From assembly GCF_963259705.1 (NCBI RefSeq), contig NC_081848.1, positions 50,181,408 through 50,245,407 on the forward strand: 64,000 nucleotides of DNA, read 5' to 3'. This DNA is from Myotis daubentonii. Taxonomy: Eukaryota > Chordata > Mammalia > Chiroptera > Vespertilionidae. Shown here piece by piece: positions 33,562 to 45,946 of the stretch (positions within the stretch are counted from its first letter, which is position 1; each line of letters starts with the position of its first letter). Position numbers and translations under genes: made by a program. Below the pieces are notes generated by a model. That model searched no databases. It was not told the origin of the DNA and was given only the letters and a program-made list of their open reading frames with translations.

Positions 33562-36470
33562 ATGATCGTTAGACAAAGTCTGCTTTCATATCTTTTAGGA
33601 AGGTTGTACACCCAAAACATCTGAGTCAAGTAATCAAGGACTGTGGTAAACCACAGAGAGCATGCCTACTTAACAAAGGCATCTGCCGCTCAGTTCCAGC
33701 TGATTGTTGATATTTTTCAAGGGAAGCCAGAAATGTGGATATCTTGGTGAGGAGTCTAATTTTTAATAAGAGTTTAAATTTTTAGAAATACTGTACTGAC
33801 CAAACAAACCAGTTGCCAGAAAACCACCACTTTGAAACATCTGGACTGGATGCTTATATAATCAAGTGAAATAGCTACTAATTGAATGACTATGTCCAAA
33901 GGGATTAATTTATGGCTCCATAGCAGTGTAAAAGGGGTTTCTAGCAGCAGGCAAAAAGCACTGCCTTTAGTCCCATCTGGATGTATTTCTTTTCTTGGTA
34001 GCTTAGATAAAGATAGAGAAGGTATACCCATCAAACTTTGTAACTGGTAAGATGGGGGAGAGGGTAGGGAGGGAGGCGATGGTAATAGATTTTTAAAAAA
34101 ATTTAAGAGGAAATGATGTGTCAAATCTAACAATATATAATTTGACAGACATAAAACTGGAAGCACAGACATAAACCTGTGCCCCAAACTCAAGTGCACC
34201 AGATAGAGTGGGAACCAAAATTTACATATTGGTCCTGAGGCAGCTCATATGGGAAGGGATAGGTGAGATATGCCCATTAGCCTTGAGTGGATGGGGAAGG
34301 GCCCAGAAGCAGAGAGGAGGAAGAAGATGGACCAGACATATGTAGTCTCAGGGGAGCCTGGCAAAAGGTGAAGGGCTAGAAGTCCCACCCAGTGGTCAGT
34401 ATTGGTGGTCAGTATGAGTTTGCACATGGTACCTGGAACAGGTATAGATGGATCCCATTCCAGGAGGTGTACAGACAACAGCTGTTGACAGCTCAGAGGA
34501 TGGACTCTCCAGCAGAGAACATGGCCCATCTATCTGGACTCGGGGCCAGGGGTTTGGTCACATGGACAAGCAAGAAATCAGTTACAAAGGCCAGAATCCA
34601 AAAAAAACCAAACACAAAACAAAAAACAACCCAAGTTGGAAACACTTGCCACTGCCATCCTCTACCTTACACAGGAGTTGCTTCATTAAGGTGCAATGGG
34701 AGGGGACGGAGAGAAGGAGACCAGATGAGACCCATGATGATGGGCACCTGAAAGCCGGCCGGGGATTCACAGTACTTGATACCTGGGTAGAGTTCTCAGA
34801 CTTCGGTCTTGTGTCCATTCTTAAATATGCATCTCAACCTGGCTTTGATGTCACCAGGAAAATCTGTGCTGTCACCTGCTAATCCTGACTGAGAGTGGCT
34901 GGATGGCCATGGATGGAACAGGTCTCCAGCCTTTGTCCCATTCCTTGCCAGTTCTTTTGTATTGGAACCATGTTATGAGTACATACCATTGAGTTATTGA
35001 TCTAAAAACCTTTAAACTTCCCCAAACTCAGGACAGAATTGGCTCCAGTGCCTGGATGGGGCTAAGCACCCACTCTTTACTGGTTGAAGGTAGGTTAGGG
35101 CAGGACCATGGGCAGTTTTTGGATACAGGACACAGGAAGGCAGTAGTGAGCTGAGCCCAGAGAGGACGGCTGGAGTGCAATCATGGAAGATGCAAAATGC
35201 AGGATTGGGCATCCTGGCTTTAAGCTGTCAGAGAATGGGGAACAGTACTGAACAGGGGCAAGACTCTTCCAGCAATGGGGTGTATCCTAGGAGACGGGGA
35301 CACAGGCTGGAAGTGGGCAGCTGTACTCATCTTGGAGATGACCACTAGGACAACAGAATTCCCACAAACCAAAGCTTTCAGGCCACTTAGAGTAGTCACA
35401 GTACACTTAAGCTCCTCTTTCTCTTTTGCTTGTCGAACTCCTAATTTCAACTCTTAGAAAGTCCTCCTTTCCTTGCTGAGCCTAAAAACACTAGTGTTTC
35501 CCAGTCTGTCTCCCCCTCTGAACGGTAAGACCGAGACACCTGTGCCCACAGCTTGTTGTTACCATATAGCTCCAGTGCCCTGCACTGAATGTAGTGTAGA
35601 TAATGTGACCCGGAAAGGCTTTCTGAAAAGAAAAAGGAATGGTTCACTCCTGTCTCTAGGAGAAGGGTGCACCCAATCTGATGAATTCTTTCTATTGCTT
35701 TTATCAAAGGCCTTCTTCGGAACCACTTAAGGGACCAATCGCAGGACTGGAGAGCTATCCACATTCCTCCATGGAGCCAGGTTAACACCCACACCCCCTT
35801 AACGTACTGATTAAGTTTGCGGGGAAATAAACAGCGGGTGGGCAGACTGGCCTGGCATTCTAAAAGAATCTCTGCCTGACCCACTGCAGGTCTCCAAACT
35901 CCTTACAGTCAGGGAAAAGGCTGCTTCCAGATCCTCTGCAATCCAGAAGGAAGTCAGGAAATCACAATGTGTTTGACCTCAGAGGTTCCAGGGTTGGGAG
36001 CTCAGAGCAAAGAAAACTTAACTCCCTTTCTAAGTGAGAAATGAAAAAACAAACACATAAACTTGGACCAACCTTCTGAATGTGGCAGATAGAGGTGAAC
36101 CTTCCTGCTTTTGTCGGGGAGCAAAGTGAAGATTTAGGCTGCAAGGGGGACTCCCTGTAGGTTCAGGTGCTGAGTGGCCCCAGCTTGCCTGGTCCCAGTA
36201 CTTTGTCCTGAAGACTCAGACCCAGTCCCAACTGTGCTGCCTCTTGTAATGTTCGGGGAGGCTGCGTGGGGGCCACTCTGGGCTCCCCTTTGACATTCTG
36301 TGCATAAAACACAGCTTCCAGGAACAAGAATACTGGTGTCCCTCTGCTAGGGAATAGCTCCTTTTGTTATTTTGAACAAACATCTCACTTTAACATGTTT
36401 AATATTGCCATTTAAAAGTGTAAACAAGAGGGGCCAGGTTGCTTTGCATACAATAGAAAAAGCACATTGA
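33562..36470. other. intronic sequence, nothing recognised
   Basis: Frames of up to 145 codons occur on both strands (for example minus 35447-35884), but none has family resemblance or splice context. Confidence 0.45.
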
Positions 36471-36474
36471 GCAA

Positions 36475-36720
36475 ACTTTTATTGAGAACCTATATGCCAG
36501 GCACTGTCCTAGACACTGAAGAGACAGTCTCAAGGAGTTCCCAGCCCAATGGGAGACAGACAACATCTAAACAGACTCCATTCTAACTGGTAAGTGCCAC
36601 AACAGAGGTAAATAGAGGTCATGGAATTCTCAACAGCGAACTCTTCTTGAGAATAAGGAGGGCTTTACAGACGAGTTGGCATCTCACCTGGGCTTTAAGG
36701 GATGAAGAGGAGTTTGCCAG
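36475..36720 (+). mobile_element. ancient dispersed repeat (same family as 58765)
   Basis: ATTGAGAACCTATATGCCAGG and CACTGTCCTAGACACTGAAG, then GGGCTTTAAGGGATGAAGAGG and GAGTTTGCCAGATGG, match the widespread old mammalian repeat also at 20700 and 58765. I do not assign the family name. Confidence 0.65.
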
Positions 36721-39700
36721 ATGGATAAAGGTGAGCATATCCTTCTCTATGGAGAAACAGCATGTACCAAAGCTGAGGGATACACAATGAGTCTACATAT
36801 TAAGCAAATGAAATGTAATCACAGGTGGCTGGCACAGAATCTTCCATTAGAGAAGAGAATTAGGCTGAAAGGCTGGGAAGCAAATTGTGGGGCAACAGTA
36901 GAGTCCCACAATCATGGTCATTTCTTGTCACCATGGGAATGCTACCCTTCGGTGCATCTATAGAATGGAGATTTCCTTTAAATGACCCAGCCTGGTGGAA
37001 TTAGATTTCGTTCCCTCTCATCTATGACATGTAAGCAACACAGTCAATATTCTCAGAAAAAATAATTATTGTTATTGGGGGCACAGACATGTTTTAATCT
37101 GTGATGACAGTGTGTCTTGAATCCCCAACTGCTTGTATCTTATTGAACCAGGCTTTGATGGGAGGCAGCCTCCTCTGGTCGGCTGCCACACTGAGAGGAA
37201 CTTCACAGCAGTGGGAAGCAAAATAATTAACTCCTTATGTTGAGGTGCCTACGGGCCTCTACTGGGCACGTGGAGTTATGTGAGAGCGAGGACATCAGCC
37301 ACGGGTCTTGCTGAGAGGGATTTCACATGGCACGATCTCAGGGCCCACTCCTCATCTTCATGCACCCCAAACACTCTTTGGGGAGCTAGGTGTCAGCCCT
37401 TTTCCAAGCCTGCAGTCTGATACCCTGATGCCCCTGTCTTGAGGCAGCAGGAGAAAGAGGCTGCGGAGGGAAATGGGAAGATGTGAAGGCCTGTGTAGGG
37501 CCGATGGCATCTGACAAGGAGTCTCAGGTAGGTCCTTGTGGGCCCTGGGGATGGTGTGATGCTTATTTCTCTTTGGAGTTAGCACAGCTCTGGGAGGTGG
37601 GTGCTTCTCTCTTCCCTGCCCCAGGCATTCCCCCAAGGAAAGTGATTCTCAGAACCAGGAAATAAACAGGGTCATTTAGGAACAATCATGCTCTCCTCAG
37701 GGCAGAAGGGATGATAATGCTCAAACACGGTGTGGGGGAGGTGATAGGATACAAGGCAAGAAGTAGGGGCCTAGACAGGGGAGAAGTATGCAGAAGGCCA
37801 AGTAGGACCTGTCATCAAGCACTTGACCTTGGATTTGGACATCTTTCTCAGACTGCCCCACAGAAAGGGCCTCTCCTGGTCAGTTATCCAACCCCTCACC
37901 ACAACATGAACCCTGGACACCGTGCTTCTGCTATGCCACTCCCACTGTGCTGGGTTGTTTCCTGTCAGAAGGAACTGGGTACCTCACAAAGTGGGTGCTC
38001 ATTCTCCTGCGGAACGGCTCTGGCTGAAAACAGTGCCTTCCCAAGCAGAGGAGAAATCTGCCTCTGTCATTTCTGCCCACCGGTCCCAAGTTTTGCCCTG
38101 GTGACTGTGCCACAAGCCAGACCTTTTGGTTCGGGAAGTGCTTTGGACATTCTGGGGCTTCCCTGCTGGAAGCAGAATACTACTGAGTCTTTCAACCACC
38201 CTCATGTGTCACCCCTTGTTGCTGGGAGGTCAGGTCACATTTTTCCTCCTCTCTGAAGTTCCTCTTTCTGGAAATCTCCAAATGGAATCATAATCTGGCA
38301 CTATACCCTCTCCTTCCCTGCCCTCAGTCAAGGCAGAGAACGGCTTTGATGTGGTCTAGGGCCCAGCACCTGAGGAGGACGGCTTGCCCAGCAGACAGCA
38401 GCCCATCTGAGCTGTGCCATGGCCATTGCTCAGCTGTAACATGGACTCCACTGACTGCTGTGCCTCCCCGCACCCTGGCCAAACACGGGAGAGGGGCTAA
38501 GGGTCTGTGATCTGGTGGGCACAGTGCCCTCACGCTATTGAAAGGGATGAGGCTGCTCATGATCCTTTAGTCCAGTGGCTGGACGATACGGAGAGAACCC
38601 CACCCTGCTGCCAGCAGCTGCACCTACTGCTCCCCGTGGGGTAGAGGACTTCTGTCCTACCTCCTGGACCCTGCTCCCAGGGAGCGGTGTGAGGTGGGCA
38701 GGACCCAGAAAACAACATTCAGAGTCACTTTCCGGGAGCCTGGCTATTCCAAGGAACCTGTGCCCAGAGACGCCAGGGAAATGATTAGCTAATGCCCCGC
38801 ATTTGCCTGGCAGCGGGAGGAGAATGCTCCGTTTCTCACAGGCTCCCTACAAGATGGGTTTTTCCTTCTGGAAAGGAGTGAGTGTCAAGAGGAGTGCGTG
38901 CATGCACAACATGGAACCAATTATCTCTGCTCCGGGAAGTGGGGCGGCATTGATCACTGGGTTCCCAGGGGATCCTCAGCGTCAGTGCCCAGGCCTCTGC
39001 CAGCACCATCCATCTGCAGATGGGCAAGACAGGTGGCTGTATCTGCTGGATTCAACTCAGCTACTTTTATTCCCCAAGGGAAAAGCTAATGCCTGGGAAA
39101 TATGGGGAGGCAGGAGGGACAGGAGCAAGAGCTGAAACACACAAAGGTTGGCATGAGCCCTGGGCCCTGAGGGAGTTAAGGTTCACACAGCCCCCAGGGG
39201 AGCGGACCAAACATTTGGTGCTAGAGGCGCAAGGCAGTCCGATCTGACCCTCTGGAACCATGGCACCACCCAAACCTAACCCAGTTCTCAAACTCTACTA
39301 CCCATAGCCATATTCCCACTCAAGTGCGCCTCTGCCTTACTTAGCTCTAATCTCAACCTAACTCTGACTTCATCTTGACCTTGGTCTCCCCTTGAGCACA
39401 ACCATCTGCGCCCCCCCACCCCCCAACCTGATCCAGACCCTGACTACACCCTGGTGACTCCATCAGCCATGACTTGAGCACCATTCTGGCCTCAACCTGA
39501 ACATCCAGCCTGATCCAGCCCTCAGCAGACCCTGACTCCACTCCCAGCCTGAGGCCTGTCGCAGAAGGCAGCGGAGGGAAGGGGTCCCACTTCTAACTGT
39601 GGAGTGAACTCTGAGCCACAGAACTTTATGGAGCTGTGCTTCTCCTCCCACACCCACCCTCCCCACACCGGTGTACTTCAAAGAGAAACCTACTCATTCC

Positions 39701-42700
39701 TTAAAGAGGTGTGAACCAGTAAAAGCCTGACTTGGCTACTTATTGCTTCTGTGTCCTGGGTCCTGGGACTTGGCTGCAGGTATTGGCCATCACTCCATTT
39801 CCCTCCTGCTCTGTGGTGGGTGTGGTGCAGGGGGTCAGGGTGAGGGGATTGCAGGAAACTATCTCCTCTTCCCTTCCCTTCCTTTGTTTTCGTTTTCTAG
39901 GCTATGAAGGAGACATGGGAGGAAATCACTGTATTGTTGTTTAAAAATCATTTGGTTTTGTTCCACTTGTATTTAAAATGTTCTTAAGATAAAACTGAGA
40001 CTATGGTTATCTCCTCAGCAGAGACCAGTTAAATAAATCATTTTTCAGGTGAGTTTGATATGGCTGGACTTTGGAAGGAATAAGGTGACAGTAAAGAGGG
40101 TGAGGCAGGTTTCAGTGGCTGGGGGTGAGGGGAACTTGTGCACAGAACGCCTTGGTATGGGGGTGGGGGCTTCTCCCTTCTCAGCCACAGAGCAGAGAGA
40201 ACCACACAGAAGAAGAGGACCTTTTGTTAGGGGGAACATCTCTGAATCTGTAGAACAAGGAAGTATCATCTTTTCTCCTTAGGAAAATTAGAGAGAATCA
40301 TTGAATAAAGACCACAAGTAGAAACCCTCTGAGGGTTCCTTCGGCCCAATCTATGAACTGGAAGAAGTCTTTTCAGTGCCTGGAAGCTATCAGAGTGGGG
40401 AGAGCAAGTTAATAATTCCCAGGAGAAAAAAGTCAAGATTCATCCAGGAGTGATGGCGAAGAGTGGTATTTGCTAAGAAAGAAACATGACTTTTACCTGG
40501 TTGGGTGTGTCTCTTTCACCCTATGCTTTGGACTCCTGCATATCTGTCATTCTCTGCGCAGGTAGCTTTACTGATGCACTAGTCCTAACCTGATTTTTAG
40601 GAGCTTCAGTGTCGTGCTTTGCGATGTGCAGGGTATCAACAGTCCTGCTGGGCCAGACGCCTGGTATCTCATCCCATAGAGATTTCTACTAGAGAGATGA
40701 TTTGAAAGTCCCAATGAGCTGTGAGGGGGATTATGCATTTCCCCAGGATATGTCTCCCTATTTCAACTTTCTCATTGTGAGTAACTGTAATTTATGTTGT
40801 CATTTTAATAAAAATTGCATCCATTAGAGAAATGAATCCGTCATTGCATTTTAAAATAATACCCACTATTTACTGAGTCCCTGCGATGGGCCAAGCGTCT
40901 GGGCTGGATTAGCAGCTGCTGGGATTGTTACAAAACAAACAACCCTCCTTCATTAAGTAGGAGGATGATCGTCATGCTGTCTGCAGCCTCCATGACATTA
41001 GAGTCTATCACAACTCAGCAATTTATTGTACCTTTTCTGATTTTCCATGCTGATATCTGGGACAACGATTAAATTGCAGGTAAAGATTGAAATATTCTGC
41101 CTTCATAGGGCTAATTTTTATACTGAGTATACTAAGCTAGTTGACATCAAAAACACTGGTATTTCCAGCCCTGTTTCTGTTCCTAAAGTCACTTACAAAA
41201 ATGGTCTAATATCTATATGCTACTTCAACCGTGTTGAGAGGGGAGGATGGGCCCAGGTGCCGCTGTAATGCAATAAAAGAAAAAGTGAACACGAGGGGGC
41301 CATGGAGTTAATATGTCATACAAATTGGGACAAGGATGCCAAAATAATTTCAGAATATGACCGAATCCATATTCAAAATGACAGCCATCAAAACAAAAAT
41401 GAAAATCCAAATTCACGGAGGATGCCCAAGATAAAAGTCAGCAGAACAGAAAGGACATGAGAGTTCTCAGACACAGTCCAGGGTCATGTCCTTGGCCAGT
41501 GGGTGTTCCTATCTCGCCCTTTCTAAAGCCCAGGGCCATTGCCACCGGTCTTTCCCAGCAGGGTAAACCCAGGAGGAATATTATCCATGAGGGGTTGGTG
41601 CTGAGGAGGGGGTCCTGGGACTAGGCTGGACCAGTAGGTCACTTACCTAAGGGAGCCTCCAACAGCATCACTGGGGAAACACTCCTAATCAGAGTCAGGG
41701 AGGGAGGCAGGCTCAGTGCCAAGGTGCTTGGATGTGAGCCAACAGACTCTCTAACCTGGGGACTGGGAACAGGCTGGGATTCTGCACATAGAATGGACTG
41801 AGCAAAGGTGCTTGGGCCAAGGCTGCAGAGGGAGGATGGAAGTGTGTAGGGCTAGCTGTGCACTGCAGGGGATGGCTTTAAGGGCTGCCATCCAGCCAGA
41901 AGTCATCCTCCCTTTGTAATTGTGTGGCTTTCTGACAGAACAAGCAAAGGGCTGGAGCTGAATAGCTAAAAGCATCCTCCACTCAGATGAGCAAATTGTC
42001 CCTTGAGGAAACAGACCAGGCAACTTCTGCAATGAAGAGGCAATTAGGGAAGCTGCCTTCCCCTGAGAGAGTTGCCACCCCTGAGACATAACCTGACTCC
42101 CTTAAGCACACACCTCTCTGCTCTGCAGAACCAGAGATGAACAGCAAAGGCCACTGAACCCCAGCTCCATTTATTATTATTCAGAAATAGCACTGCAGAG
42201 CTTTCTCAGAGTCAGCGGCATGAAGTAGCCAGCCAGTGCTGCCCGGTGATTTATGGGACAGGAGAGGAGATCTTCCCAGTGACCGCTATTGTCCAGAAAC
42301 AGAAAGCACTGCCAGGTAAGGGAGTGCATAGCTTTATTTGGCCACTGAACTTAAACCTAAAAGGAGGGCAAAGTAGAAGGAGGGACATTTCTAAACAAAG
42401 GTTTACTAGGCTACAGGAAAAGGGATCAAATCCCCCATGAATGTGAGATCCATGAGTGAAAAGGTGGAAGCCATCACTGGCTCCAGAGAGGAGAGGAGAG
42501 GCCAGGTTAGCCCAGGAGGTGCACTGAGTGGAGGCCCCCACTCAACCATTCACACCTTGAACAAGTGTGTCCTGGATGTTCTGTGGGAGAAACTATACCT
42601 AAGGCATGGCCCTCTCCCTGAGGAGTTTACAATACAGCTAGCCAGAGAAAACACCTGACAAAGAACTAAGAAGTATCCATATGCTATGTGGCCCAGAGGA

Positions 42701-43353
42701 CTGTTCCCCTCAATGGACGGACCATAGAGCACTCACATTCTACGTAAAGAAGGCTCTGGAAGGAGGTGCTCCAGATGGGAGAAGGCATATGTACACTAAG
42801 CCAGACTCTCCTTTTGAGAGTCGTCGTCTCTTTGGCATCCCCATTGTGATCCCTACTCTCCCAGTTAACCAAATGTCTCTACAATAAATAAAAAGAGTCC
42901 ATTCTCTCATACTTATTAGTGGCTGGCTAGATAGCCACGCCCTCATCCTCAGCATGAGGGAGAGGTCTAATTTTGCTAGGTTCCAGCCCTGAGCTGATGT
43001 GCTAACAGTCTGTAATGGGTCAAAATTCGTTTACGTGGCTTCTCGGGCCCCCATTTCCACTGACCTTGAGCTCCTTGAGGACAAGGGCTGGGCATATGTA
43101 GCCAAGAAAGTGGCAGTGCCTGGGTCAGGGCAGGGCTCCATGAGGGAACTGCCTGATTTGGGTCAGTTACAAGCTAGATTCCTAGACAGTGCTCAAAGCA
43201 GACACACAAGAACTCACGTGACCAGGCTTCAAATGGTCCAAACAGCCCTGTCCCACAAGTAAATCTGCATCCTAATCACCCAGTCTGCCATTTCTGACCT
43301 GGTGGTGAGGCCCTGATGGTCATTACGGATTCTTAGAGGGCAGACATCTTCAA
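36721..43353. other. intronic sequence, largely unrecognised
   Basis: No exon, named repeat or tandem array is clear. 40740-41260 is a low-CpG AT-rich stretch that may be conserved. The frames at 37711-38256 and 38803-39135 show no family resemblance. Confidence 0.45.
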
Positions 43354-43354
43354 T

Positions 43355-43442
43355 TAAACACAGGCCTCATCGCTTCTCGGCCTTTTGGCTAAGATCAAGT
43401 GTAGTATCTGTTCTTATCAGTTTAATTCATAAACACAGGCCT
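43355..43442 (+). pseudogene. truncated U2 snRNA retropseudogene
   Basis: 43369-43426 equals the first ~58 nt of U2 snRNA: ATCGCTTCTCGGCCTTTTGG, then CTAAGATCAAGTGTAGTATC and TGTTCTTATCAGTTTAAT. The rest of U2 (Sm site, 3' stems) is absent and there is no poly(A). The 13-bp repeats TAAACACAGGCCT at 43355-43367 and 43430-43442 are target duplications. The junction TT/AAAC fits the L1 endonuclease preference. It cannot make a working snRNA, and no upstream PSE/DSE promoter is seen. Confidence 0.95.
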
Positions 43443-45295
43443 GGTACCAACCACAGGCTGAAGGTGAAACCAGCATTTTCTTCATGCTACCGACAGACCT
43501 CTCTCCCTTGCTGAGAGATGGGCAGCAAAGCTGGCAGCTCTCTGGATCCTGCCCACCTCTCCCAGCTGTTGGCTCCTGGGGGGAAGCTGAACGCCCTTCT
43601 CCCGAGCTCAGGGTCCTTAGGAAGGATGCTTGGTCGCCAAATTCCTGTAGCTCAGGCTCCCCAAAGGCAGACTGTAACCCCTGTCCTCCCCAAGGGCAAG
43701 CTCAATGGGGGTCACAGAGCCAGAGCAGCCCCTGTTTCCACATAGTCTGCTCTGGCTGAAGGCACAGCCTGGAAAAAGTTGAGGGCACCAACTGGCCAAA
43801 GTCCTGAGCCTCATCAGCCCTCCATCTCCACCGTGGCCGGGCCTTCATGTGTTGGACAAGGTCCTCTGGGAGACCCTAGCCCCAAACTGAGGCTCCACTG
43901 AGGAGATAAGCTCTTCCCAGAGAGCTTTTCCTTTCCTCTCTGTCCACGGCCATCCAGCTCTGTCCCGCCCCTATCACCTGAGGCAGCTCCACACAGAAAT
44001 CTCAGATCCTAGACCTTCCTAAAGACAGTCACCTCACCACACCCTGCACTTTATCCAGCTCTGAACTGGCTTTGTCCCTAAATCACAGGAGGATGGAGGA
44101 GCAAGTGCAGAAGTGAACAGGGCACTTCGATCCTCTGGGCCTCAGTTCCTCATCTGCCATCACCCTGCTCTGCTAGTCTCTGGGGCTGACTTCTGAGGAC
44201 TGTTTTTTCTCTTTCGTTGTTTGAGGGCCTCTCCATTCCTCCTGAAAAGAGACTAACATGCACTGACAAGGACACAACTGACAATCAGCATTACACTCTG
44301 AGCCGCTCTGCCTTGTGAGGGTCTGTCCTGAAGCACCCTTAGCTGGGACAGCATGTGGTCTGGCCCGGCACCCTCCATGCACTCCCACCATTCTCTGCCC
44401 TCCCTGTGCCCCAGGAGGCTGGCGGTGGGGAAGGCATCAACAGGCAACCATGCCGGACAGCAGGGAATTAGAAGGAAGGGTCTATGCCCCCAGCACCTCC
44501 CTGTGGTACAAAAAGGCCGGCTCCTGCCAGGTCCCTTCAGTTCCATTGGGCTCCAGTTCCCTTATGTTTTCTGCCCCTATCGGTCTGGGGTAGGAATAAT
44601 CCCTGCTGTTTCCAGCCCCAGGGCTTGCACTATTTCTTGTGGCTTCTTTACACGCTGCTTAAACTTCTGTAAATAATCTCTATTATTAAACTGTGCCACC
44701 GGCTTCCTGCCAGGACCCTGCCTTCTGATCCTGCAGTCAGGGGACTGAGATTGTCAGCAAAATAGGAGGCTGGAAGAGCGAGTGCAGAAGTGAACCTCTG
44801 TGAGCCCTGACGCAGTTTTACCTTCATTACACTCAAACAATGAAGACCACACGTGAAATAGAGAGACCATTCGTGGTATCTTTACACTCTTAAATGAGTC
44901 ATCGTGGCACTGTATAATTAATTTCCACTTACCGACCTTTGTTCGCTGAAACCTTTTCTAGATTCCGCTCCCCTGCAGCTTTCAATGACACACATGAAAG
45001 TCTGCTTTGCTCTGAGGCGGAGACTATGCACACCGAGCGGCATTTCTCTGTGTCTGGAGTTCCTGTTAAATGGTCACCATCTGTCTGACTTTATGGCTCA
45101 GAGCTGGTGGCTCCTGCCTCCCGTCCTCCATGGCTCCAGCCAGGCAGCCGCACTTGGCGTCTCAGGTGCAAAGGCCTGACCCACCCTCCTTTAACTCGGG
45201 CTGTTTGCCAATGTGTCTCAAGCCCTCCCCGGTATAACAGCAGTTAATTGAAAAATACAATTTAAGAAAAAAATTTTAAATGAGAGGATATCTTT
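43443..45295. other. intronic sequence with a short direct duplication
   Basis: 44081-44118 and 44761-44795 share a ~35-bp near-copy (see findings). 44085-44160 also has MIR-like wording. No exon is supported. Confidence 0.45.
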
Positions 45296-45498
45296 TTATT
45301 TTTTATTTAATTGATTTTAGAGAGGAAGGGAGAAGGAGAGAGAAACATCAATGATGAGAGTCATTGATTGGCTGCCTCCTGCACGCCCCCTACTGGGGAT
45401 AGACCCCACAACACAGGTATGTGCTCTGACCAGGAATCAAACTGTGACCTCCTAGTTCATAGGTTTATGCTCAACCACTGAGCCACGCCAGCGGGCAA
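45296..45498 (-). mobile_element. Ves SINE
   Basis: The reverse complement begins GCCCGCTGGCGTGGCTCAGTG, has TTTGATTCCTGGTCAGAGC as a degenerate B box, and ends in TCTCTCTCCTTCTCCC plus an A-rich tail. The flanks GAGAGGATATCTTT and AAGAGAATACCTTT are probably a decayed duplication. Confidence 0.92.
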
Positions 45499-45718
45499 GA
45501 GAATACCTTTAAAATAAAAAAAGTTATGCAACCAGCCCTCTCCATGACAGCTTCCTACTGGGATGTGCTGGAAGGGGCAGGGTCCTGGGATGGCTTTTTC
45601 TATTCCTCTCAAAACAGCCCGGGGAGTGGAGGGCTGGGGCTATTTTGTTTATTTATTTATTTTTGCCTCAGTTTCCTTCATCTCTCCCAAGGTCATGTTG
45701 CCAAAATCTCATCACTCT

Positions 45719-45946
45719 ATCTGTTGCAGTCCTTCTTAACCTTCTGGCCCTTTAAATACAGTTCCTCATGTTGTGACCTGACCATAAAATTATTTTCGTT
45801 GCTACTTCATAACTGTAATGTTGCTACTGTTATGAATCATACTGTAAATATCTGATATGCAGGATGGTCTAAGGCGACCCCTGTGAAAGGGTCGTTCGAC
45901 CCCCAAAGGGGTTGCGACCCACAGGTTGAGAACCGCTGATCTGTTG
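45719..45946 (-). mobile_element. SPIN/URR1-like hAT miniature transposon, copy 2
   Basis: The element occupies 45727-45938 (212 bp) between perfect 8-bp duplications ATCTGTTG (45719-45726 and 45939-45946). The left end is CAGTCCTTCTTAACC (two changes from the other copies). The right end is GGTTGAGAACCGCTG. The body matches 8351-8575, with a deletion in the GTGGTGACCCC region. Confidence 0.93.

Noticed and set aside
35447..35884. 145-codon minus-strand frame considered as a retroviral or processed-gene remnant
   Set aside because: No motif, poly(A) or flanking duplication; no recognisable relative.
43369..43426. Possible U2 snRNA gene
   Set aside because: Only the first ~58 nt are present; no Sm site, 3' box or snRNA promoter, and it has retrotransposition flanks.
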